Shown here in pieces: positions 51,349 to 58,374 of a stretch of DNA of 64,000 nt. The stretch's first letter is position 1, and every line of letters starts with the position of its first letter. Location: positions 6,634,001 to 6,698,000 of the forward strand of contig NZ_CP102770.1 in the NCBI RefSeq assembly GCF_038561935.1, read 5' to 3'. The stretch comes from Myxococcus stipitatus. Its GTDB lineage: Bacteria; Myxococcota; Myxococcia; Myxococcales; Myxococcaceae. The notes beneath the pieces are model-generated. The model did no database searches. It worked only from the letters and a program-made list of their open reading frames with translations, and was not told the DNA's origin. A program made the translations under genes and the position numbers.

Positions 51349-54300
51349 ATGGAACTCAAACTCCCCCTGGTCGTCGCCTCCATGGGCGGCCGCCTCGTCG
51401 AGGCCTGGGTCCCGACCCTCTCGCCGCGCATCCACTTCGTGGGTCCCAGCCTGTCCTCGCTGCGCGATGACCTGGCGCTCGCCGTGATGGAGCGCTTCGA
51501 GAAGGAAAGTCCGTCGAGCGTGGCCGGCTACCAGCTGCCCCCCCACCTGTCGCTGCGGCACGTGGAGGTCGAAGCCGAGACGCGCGACCCCGAGAAGAAC
51601 CTGCACGTCGTGCTCAAGGGCCGCATGGGTGTGCTGCTGGAGAAGTGGCCTCGCGATGAGTTCTGGGTCGTCACGCCCACCCGGCTCCCGGAGGCCCGCT
51701 TCGCGCTCTCCAACCCCGACGACCTCTCCCGCGCGCTCGCGCGGCGGCTGTGCGCGTGGTGCGTGGAGCACGAGCTGGAGGAGCTGAAGGGCGTCTGGAC
51801 GGAGGTCCGGGAGCGCCTGGAGCTGCTCGAGGTGGATGCATATGCGCCGTCCATCCTGCCTCGCACGCCGCCGCGTCCTCCCACGCCCCCGCGCAGGCGT
51901 CGTCCACAGGCAGACCCGTCCAAGGAGAAGGCGGCGCCACCGGAGACCCCGGAGCAGCGCGAGGCCCGCCGCAACCGTCGGCGACTCACCCTCGTGGAGC
52001 TGCGCGCGGTGGCGCGCAACCTGAGCCATGCCGCGCGCGATGACGGACTGGAGCGCTGCTTCGGCCGAGAGTCCCTGGTCCGCGAGGTGGCGGACGCACT
52101 CGAGGGCCGTGAGGGCGCCGCCGTCATCCTCGTGGGACCGCCGGGCTCGGGCAAGACGGCGCTGGTGCATGAGGTGGTGCGCCGGCTCACCACGCGGCAG
52201 GACGCCGCGGGGCAGCGCCGCGACGTGTGGCGGGTGGACGGCAACCAGTTCATCGCGGGGATGAGCTACGTGGGCCAGTGGGAGGCTCGCGCTCGCGGCG
52301 TGGTGCAGGAGCTGGTCGAGGTCGGCGACGTCCTCTACGTGGATGACCTGGCCTCGCTCGTCTACGCGGGCCGCACGGCCAACGAGCGCACCAACGTCGC
52401 GCAGTTCCTGGAGCCCCACCTGGCGCGCGGCGAGCTGACCGTGCTGGCCGAGTCCACCCCGGAGCGCTTCGAGCGCGTGCGTGAAGAAGCCCCCACGCTC
52501 GCCTCGCTGTTCCGCGTGGTGCAGGTGCCGGCCCTGGAGCCGCGCGCGACGCTGCCGGCGCTGCTCGGCACCTTGCGGCAGATCGAGAGCATGGGCGGAG
52601 GAGGCCCCGCGCCGCGAATGTCTCCGCTCGCGCTGGAGACACTGCTGGACCTTCAGCAGCGCTTCGTCGCGCACGAGTCCTTCCCTGGCAAGGCGGTGCG
52701 CCTGCTGCGGCGGGTGATCTCCAGGCCCGGCACCGTCGAGAACAACGTGCGCCGCTTCTCCGAGGACGACGTCTTCGCGGCGATGCGCGCGCAGACGGGC
52801 CTGCCGGACTTCGTGTTGGGAAGCGCGCCGCCCAAGCCTCGCGAGGTCCTGGAGCGGGAGCTGGCCTCACAGGTGGCCGGGCAGCCGGAGGCCGTCACCG
52901 CCGTGGTGGACGCCATCCTCACGCTCCAGCGCTCGCTGCAGCCTCCCGACAAGCCGCTGGCCACCTACCTCTTCGTGGGCCCCACCGGCGTGGGCAAGAC
53001 GGAGACGGCCAAGGCCGTGGCCCGCACCCTCTTCGGCAGCGAGGAGCGGATGGTGCGCTTCGACATGTCGGAGTTCGTGTCCTCCGCCAGCATCACCCGG
53101 CTCCTGGGCCTGCCCGGTGCGCCGGATGGCGAGCTGACCACGGCGCTGCGCACCCAGCCCTTCTGCGTGGTGCTGTTCGACGAGGTGGAGAAGGCCCACC
53201 CTCGCGTCTTCGACGCCCTGCTCCAGTTCCTCGGCGAAGGTCGGCTGACGGATGGCGCGGGCCGCACCGTGGATGCGCGGCAGGCGGTGGTGGTCCTCAC
53301 CTCGAACCTGGGCGTGCGCGAGGCCGCCGCCCGCACGGGCTTCCAGCACGCCAGCGAGAGTGCGGACGCGCACTACCTCTCCGCGGTCCGCGCCTTCTTC
53401 CGTCCGGAGTTCTTCAACCGGCTGGACCGCGTGGTGCCCTTCCGCTCGCTGACGCCCTCCGCGCTGCGCGTCGTCGTGGAGCACGCCCTCGAGTCGCTCC
53501 TGTCGCGTCGAGGCATCCGCCGAGGCAACGTCGTCGTGGAGGTGGAGCCGCAGCTGCTCGACCTGTTGGTGGAGCAGGCCTATGACCCGCGCTACGGCGC
53601 CCGTCCCTTGAAGCGCGCCTTGGAGCGCCGCCTCACGGTGCCCCTTGCGCATCACCTCGTCCGGCGCGAGGGCGAGGAGCTGGCCCGCGTGGAGCTGTTC
53701 CGCCGCGCCAATGACATGGGCCTGTCGGTGGAGCTGCTCACCCGGCAGCCCTCCTGGACGCCAGAGCCGTCCACCGCCACCTGGAAGCTGCCCGCGGTGT
53801 TCCGCGCGCTGGAGGAGGTGACCACGCGCGTGGACACGCTGCTCGCGACGCTCGCGGCGGCGCCCAAGGCCGCGAGCCCCGAGGAGACCCTGGTCCTGGG
53901 CGAACAACTGGAGCGCCTGTCCGCCGAGGCCGTGGATGTCCGCGACCACGAGCTCGCGCATCGTGAGTTCCTGGAGCAGGAGGAGCGGCCCGTCAAGAAG
54001 GGCCGAGCGGGCTATGAGCATGACACCGGGGGGTCGGGGCGGCAGGGCGGGTTGCGGCCTCGGCCCTTCCTCGCCACGGAGCCCTTTCCCGTGTCCGCCG
54101 AGGAGCGGCTGCGTCGCTGGCTCCCCAAGGTGGTGAGCCTGCGTGATGAGCTGGAGTGGCTGGCACATCAGCTCGCGCATCGTGAGTCGGGTGCGCAGAC
54201 CCGCGCGTTGCTTGTGGAGGGACTCGCGGACACGCCCGCCGCCGCGCTGACGGCCGTGCTGAAAGCGCTGCCACAGGGATTGGGCCGCGTGGTGATTCAC

Positions 54301-54741
54301 GAGGAGCGCCTGGAGCCCGATGGAAGCCTCACCTGGGCGGCGCACGAGACGCCCCTTCCCGCCCGAGCCCGGGTCCGGCGCCTGGTGGTGAGCATGACGG
54401 CGATGGGCCTGAGCGACCTCCTCCGGGTGCTGCAGGGCTATGCGCTGGTGCACCTCCCCCGGGAGGACGGAGTGCGGCCCGCGCTCGTCCGCGTGGAACT
54501 GCTGCCCCCCGCGTCCGAGAAGATGGAGGACATCGCGCGGGTGGTGGCGGCCCGCGACGCCGAAAACCAGCAGCAGCGCGAGGCCCGTCGCTCGGACGAG
54601 TCCGGCGAGCAGGCCCTGGGACAGGTCGTCATGGAGGGAAACCTCGAGAAGATGGTTCATCTGAGCAGCGGGCAGTCCCCCTCGGACTCCGTCGCCTGGG
54701 TGGCACGGGTGCTGCGCGGCCAGCGCCGAGGAGCGCACTGA
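51349..54741 (+). CDS. ClpC-like double-AAA+ ATPase, second of three
   Basis: 1,130 residues, paralogous to its upstream neighbour. N-domain (1-50, VEAWVPTLSPRIHFVGPSLS) of the same HicB-like type, then a basic/Pro-rich linker (about 172-210). AAA-1 has Walker A GPPGSGKT (263-270), FIAGMSYVGQWEARARGV (pore-loop region as in ClpC) and Walker B VLYVDDL with Asp in place of the catalytic Glu. AAA-2 has GPTGVGKT (544-551) and VVLFDEVEKAHP, and RTGF at the docking-loop position. After YDPRYGARPLKRALERRL comes a 320-residue C-terminal region with faint similarity to the release-factor-like part of the first protein (RLVVSMTAMGLSDLLRVLQG). Confidence 0.85.
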   Translation: MELKLPLVVASMGGRLVEAWVPTLSPRIHFVGPSLSSLRDDLALAVMERFEKESPSSVAGYQLPPHLSLRHVEVEAETRDPEKNLHVVLKGRMGVLLEKWPRDEFWVVTPTRLPEARFALSNPDDLSRALARRLCAWCVEHELEELKGVWTEVRERLELLEVDAYAPSILPRTPPRPPTPPRRRRPQADPSKEKAAPPETPEQREARRNRRRLTLVELRAVARNLSHAARDDGLERCFGRESLVREVADALEGREGAAVILVGPPGSGKTALVHEVVRRLTTRQDAAGQRRDVWRVDGNQFIAGMSYVGQWEARARGVVQELVEVGDVLYVDDLASLVYAGRTANERTNVAQFLEPHLARGELTVLAESTPERFERVREEAPTLASLFRVVQVPALEPRATLPALLGTLRQIESMGGGGPAPRMSPLALETLLDLQQRFVAHESFPGKAVRLLRRVISRPGTVENNVRRFSEDDVFAAMRAQTGLPDFVLGSAPPKPREVLERELASQVAGQPEAVTAVVDAILTLQRSLQPPDKPLATYLFVGPTGVGKTETAKAVARTLFGSEERMVRFDMSEFVSSASITRLLGLPGAPDGELTTALRTQPFCVVLFDEVEKAHPRVFDALLQFLGEGRLTDGAGRTVDARQAVVVLTSNLGVREAAARTGFQHASESADAHYLSAVRAFFRPEFFNRLDRVVPFRSLTPSALRVVVEHALESLLSRRGIRRGNVVVEVEPQLLDLLVEQAYDPRYGARPLKRALERRLTVPLAHHLVRREGEELARVELFRRANDMGLSVELLTRQPSWTPEPSTATWKLPAVFRALEEVTTRVDTLLATLAAAPKAASPEETLVLGEQLERLSAEAVDVRDHELAHREFLEQEERPVKKGRAGYEHDTGGSGRQGGLRPRPFLATEPFPVSAEERLRRWLPKVVSLRDELEWLAHQLAHRESGAQTRALLVEGLADTPAAALTAVLKALPQGLGRVVIHEERLEPDGSLTWAAHETPLPARARVRRLVVSMTAMGLSDLLRVLQGYALVHLPREDGVRPALVRVELLPPASEKMEDIARVVAARDAENQQQREARRSDESGEQALGQVVMEGNLEKMVHLSSGQSPSDSVAWVARVLRGQRRGAH

Positions 54742-54742
54742 C

Positions 54743-57052
54743 ATGGACAAGCACTTTCACCTGTTCGTGCGCAACTACCCGGGACTCGGCGTGGCGGCCC
54801 ATGTGTTGACGCACCCGAACCTCGCCACGTTCGCCCCGGACCTCGCGACCGCGCGCATCGACATCGCGGAGGTGCTGCGGCGGCTCATCAAGCGCGGCGA
54901 GCTGCAGCAGTCCCAGACGTACTGGCCGGACCTGCGCACGAAGAAGATGAACCTCACCGTGCGCGCCGTTCAGCACGGACGGCTCTTGCCCGTGCCCCTC
55001 AAGCTCACGGTGGTGACGCGAGGCCGGCCGAAGCCCGAGCGCGGCGCGAAGAAGTCCAGCGCGGCCACCAAGGGGCAGATGCATGTCTGGGTGCCCCGCC
55101 TGGACGTGGAAGGCTCGCTGCAAGACGCCTCGGACCTGGAGGCCTATGTGGAGGAGCTCGTCCGGCACGAGCTCTACATGGCCCCGCTGGAGCGGCTGCA
55201 CTCGCTGGCCTACCTGGGTGACGAGACCGTCGAGACCCTCTCCGTCACGACCAAGAGCCGGGAGACGACCCGCGCCGCCCTCCTCTCCGCCGAGCGCAAG
55301 TCGACGCCCTACCGCCCTCCACCGCCTCCCGGGCTCTCCGAGGCGAGCCGCTGCCTCAACGAGGAGGCTCGCGCGGGCTTGATGGAGCGCGCCTGGGAGC
55401 GCACCGCGGAGGTGACGATGCTCGCGGAGGCCGTCACGTCCACCTCGCGCGCCAGCGTGCTCCTGGTAGGACCGCCCTCCGTGGGGAAGACCTCGCTGGT
55501 CCACGAGCTGGTGCATCGGGCGGAGGCCGCGCCCTCGGGACATCCGCTTCACGGGCTGGAGGTCTACAGCACGTCGGGTGGCCGCATCATGGCCGGCATG
55601 CGCTACCTGGGGCAGTGGCAGGCGCGCGTGCAGCACATGATTGAAGAGCTGCGGGTGCGGCGCGCGGTGCTGCACATGGACAGACTCGCGGAGCTGCTCT
55701 CCCTCGGAGGTGGTGACTCGGGCCTGGACGTCGCGCGCCACCTGCTGCCCGCGCTCGAAGGCGGCGAGGTGACGCTGGTGCTGGAGGCCACGCCCGAGGA
55801 TGTCGCGCGAGCGGAGCGCACACACGGCGCCTTCCTCCAGGCGCTGCGCCACCTCACCGTGCCGCCCCTGTCTCCCGTGGCCGCGCGCGCCGCCGTGCTT
55901 CATGCCTCCCAGCGCGTCGCGAAGTCGCGCAAGGTGCGCTTCACTCCGGATGCCCTGGACCGCGCGGCCGAGCTCACGGAGCGCTTCGGCGAAGGCCCTC
56001 CTCCGGGCGGCGCGGTGTCCCTGCTCCGCGCGGCCACGGCCTCCAGCGCGTCAGGCAAGGACGTGGACGCGGGCGCGGTGACGCAGGCGTTCTGCACCCG
56101 CACGGGCTATCCGCGCGAGCTGGTGGACACCTCGATTCGACTGGACCCGGATGCGCTGCTGCGCCGGTTCCGCGAGCGCATCGTCGGACAGGACGAGGCC
56201 ACGCTGCTCCTGCGCAACCTCATCATCACGCTGAAGACGGGGCTGGCGGACCCGTCGCGTCCGCTCGGAGCCTTCCTCCTCCTGGGCCCCACGGGCGTGG
56301 GCAAGACGGAGTCCGCGCTGGCGCTGGCCGAGTACCTCTTCGGCGACGTCGCCCGGCTCGCGCGCTTCGACATGGCCGAGTACGCCGCGCCCGGCAGCGC
56401 GGCGAGGCTCGTGGGCGAAGTGGGCGGACAACAAGGCGGGCTCGCCCGGCGTGTGCGCGAGCAGCCCTTCGGCGTCGTGCTGCTGGACGAAGTGGAGAAG
56501 GCGGACGCGGGGGTGCACGACCTGCTGCTCCAGGTCCTGGGGGAGGGCCGCCTCACGGACGGCACCGGCCGCACCGTCAGCTTCCGCAACACCGTGGTGC
56601 TGCTCACGAGCAACCTCGGCGCCGACTCCGCGTCGCGCTCGCTGGGCTTCAGCGGCGACAGCCCCCGGAACATGGAAGCGCACTACCTGGGCGCGGCCAC
56701 GGCGTTCTTCCGCCCGGAGCTCCTCAACCGCCTGGACCAGGTGGTCCCCTATCGCGCGCTCGGCCCGGACATCATCCGGACGCTCGTGCGCCGGACGCTC
56801 GAGACCGCGCTGAACCGCGAGGGCCTCACGCGGCGAGGGGTGAAGGTGACCTTCGGCGACGACCTGGTGGAGTTCCTCGCGCGGACGGGCTTCGACGCGC
56901 GGTACGGCGCCCGGCCCCTCAAGCGCGCGGTGGAGCAGCACGCGGTGGTCCCCCTGGCGCAGTGGCTGGCCGCGCACGCCCACACGCCGCACCCGCATGT
57001 GGTGCTGCGTGTGAGCCCCGAGGGCCACGTGGAGCTGGTGCCCGCGTCCTGA
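54743..57052 (+). CDS. ClpC-like double-AAA+ ATPase, third of three
   Basis: 769 residues, shorter because it lacks the C-terminal extension. It begins one base after the preceding stop. N-domain (VAAHVLTHPNLATFAPDLATA) parallels the other two; a longer middle region follows (about 60-230). AAA-1: Walker A GPPSVGKT (243-250), RIMAGMRYLGQWQARVQHM, and Walker B degraded to AVLHMDRLAE. AAA-2: GPTGVGKT (515-522), GVVLLDEVEK (577-586), LGF in the docking-loop position, and FDARYGARPLKRAVEQ. Three coupled genes suggest a mixed hexamer or alternative unfoldases with different adaptors. No clpP is nearby. Confidence 0.85.
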   Translation: MDKHFHLFVRNYPGLGVAAHVLTHPNLATFAPDLATARIDIAEVLRRLIKRGELQQSQTYWPDLRTKKMNLTVRAVQHGRLLPVPLKLTVVTRGRPKPERGAKKSSAATKGQMHVWVPRLDVEGSLQDASDLEAYVEELVRHELYMAPLERLHSLAYLGDETVETLSVTTKSRETTRAALLSAERKSTPYRPPPPPGLSEASRCLNEEARAGLMERAWERTAEVTMLAEAVTSTSRASVLLVGPPSVGKTSLVHELVHRAEAAPSGHPLHGLEVYSTSGGRIMAGMRYLGQWQARVQHMIEELRVRRAVLHMDRLAELLSLGGGDSGLDVARHLLPALEGGEVTLVLEATPEDVARAERTHGAFLQALRHLTVPPLSPVAARAAVLHASQRVAKSRKVRFTPDALDRAAELTERFGEGPPPGGAVSLLRAATASSASGKDVDAGAVTQAFCTRTGYPRELVDTSIRLDPDALLRRFRERIVGQDEATLLLRNLIITLKTGLADPSRPLGAFLLLGPTGVGKTESALALAEYLFGDVARLARFDMAEYAAPGSAARLVGEVGGQQGGLARRVREQPFGVVLLDEVEKADAGVHDLLLQVLGEGRLTDGTGRTVSFRNTVVLLTSNLGADSASRSLGFSGDSPRNMEAHYLGAATAFFRPELLNRLDQVVPYRALGPDIIRTLVRRTLETALNREGLTRRGVKVTFGDDLVEFLARTGFDARYGARPLKRAVEQHAVVPLAQWLAAHAHTPHPHVVLRVSPEGHVELVPAS

Positions 57053-57054
57053 CG

Positions 57055-58158
57055 CTACGCCCCGACCTCTTCCTGGAGGAGCCCCTCGTCCGCGTCCTCG
57101 AGCCCCGCGAGCACCGCGGGGTCCAGGCCCGCGGCCTTCAACAGCAGTGCCTTCCCCGTGGCCGGCAACGACTTGTGCCCCGAGCCGGACAGGTGTCCGT
57201 TGGTCAGCAGCACCAGCGCGGCCGAGCGCTGGGGGATGAAGCCCGCCCACGCGAGGAAGCCTCCGTTGCCGCCCGCCTTGCTCACCAGCCGCGCACCGGA
57301 GCCCACCTCGGTGACGTACCAGCCCAGGCCGATGGCGTGCCCTGGTGAAATCTGGAACCGAGGCTCATGCGCCAGGCACATGGCGCGGTAGGTGAGCAGC
57401 GGCATGCTCAGCACCCGGAACAGGTTCCCCTCCAGGAAGCGCAGCATGTCGGTCGCCGTGGAGTTGAAGCCCACGCCTCGGAAGCCGATGCGCTTGCCCT
57501 CCGCGGTGTAGCCCTGCGCGATGCGCTGCGGACCGATGCCCTTCAAATCCACCAAGGTGTCCGTCATCTCGAGTGGCCCCTGGAGGTCGCGCGCGAAGAG
57601 CTCCGGGTAGCTCCGCTCCGCCGCGCCCACCATCGTGAAGCCCTGGGTCACCTCGCTCACGTTCGAGTACTGGTAGCTCGTGCCGATGTGCCGCTCGGGG
57701 TTGAACTCCTTCCAGAAGTCCAGGAGCTGGGGCGTGGGAGGCTCGCCCCGGTAGAGCGCCGCCGCCGGCTGGCCCGGCACGTTCGCCGTGGGCATCGCGG
57801 CCGTCATCGTCCCCAGGTTCGCGGGAGTCACCTGGCGGATGACGCTGCCCTCCTTGCGCACCTCCGGAGGAAGGAAGCGCACGATGGGCTCCTCCAGCGA
57901 CATGCGCCCCTCGATGACCCGCGCCGCCGCCAGGGTGTTGGTGAAGACCTTCTGGACCGAGCCGATGATGAACAGCGTGTCCTCGCGCACGGGCGTCTGA
58001 TTCTCCCGGTCCGCCAGTCCCGAGGCCTGGAGGGCTCGCGCGTCCCCCACCGCGAGCGCCGCCGAGACGCCGATCTCCTCCTGTCCCGACAGATAGGTCT
58101 GGATGCTCTCGGCCAGGAGCCGCTGGAGCCGCGTGGGGTCCTTCACTTCACTCGTCAT
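57055..58158 (-). CDS. class C beta-lactamase-related serine hydrolase
   Basis: 367 residues of the beta-lactamase/transpeptidase fold: Ser67-Val-Gln-Lys70 (IGSVQKVFT) is the nucleophile motif and Tyr164-Ser-Asn (YQYSNVSEV) the second. The third (KTG-like) box may be GSGHKSLP. No signal peptide is evident, so it is probably a cytoplasmic esterase, peptidase or amidase and not a resistance enzyme. GGAGG 5 bp before ATG 58158 sets the start; the frame is open for 3 kb upstream opposite the kinase, but that is antisense noise. It ends 2 bp from the convergent Clp gene. Confidence 0.87.
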   Translation of the reverse strand: MTSEVKDPTRLQRLLAESIQTYLSGQEEIGVSAALAVGDARALQASGLADRENQTPVREDTLFIIGSVQKVFTNTLAAARVIEGRMSLEEPIVRFLPPEVRKEGSVIRQVTPANLGTMTAAMPTANVPGQPAAALYRGEPPTPQLLDFWKEFNPERHIGTSYQYSNVSEVTQGFTMVGAAERSYPELFARDLQGPLEMTDTLVDLKGIGPQRIAQGYTAEGKRIGFRGVGFNSTATDMLRFLEGNLFRVLSMPLLTYRAMCLAHEPRFQISPGHAIGLGWYVTEVGSGARLVSKAGGNGGFLAWAGFIPQRSAALVLLTNGHLSGSGHKSLPATGKALLLKAAGLDPAVLAGLEDADEGLLQEEVGA

Positions 58159-58251
58159 GGGGGCCTCCGATGGATGGGGAACGCCCCGGCCTTGAGCAAG
58201 CACCGTGCCCCCTCCGCTCCGCCTGGAGGCCCGCGGCCTTCCCCCCTCCGC

Positions 58252-58281
58252 GACATGTCGAACAGCCCCGTTCGACACGTC
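58252..58281. promoter_or_regulatory. inverted repeat between divergent genes
   Basis: GACATGTCGAAC (58252-58263) and GTTCGACACGTC (58270-58281) are inverted copies matching at 11 of 12 positions around a 6-bp spacer, lying about midway between the divergent hydrolase and kinase starts. It looks like an operator for a dimeric regulator. Confidence 0.4.
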
Positions 58282-58374
58282 ACCCCGACACGACGAAGGC
58301 GCGGCCCTGGTGCCCGCACGCACTCTGCTATCCTCGCCCTCCCACTTCCTCCCCGACGAGTCGTGCCCCCCTTC

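Noticed and set aside
48003..51431. Minus-strand open frame of about 1,140 codons opposite the first Clp-like gene
   Set aside because: Composition is dominated by Arg, Gln, His and Leu with no motif, whereas the plus strand encodes clear Walker motifs; it is a shadow of third-position GC bias.
47934..57052. Type VI secretion ClpV or a heat-shock ClpB locus
   Set aside because: No T6SS genes nearby, no ClpB middle domain, and the AAA-2 loops resemble ClpC rather than ClpV or ClpB.
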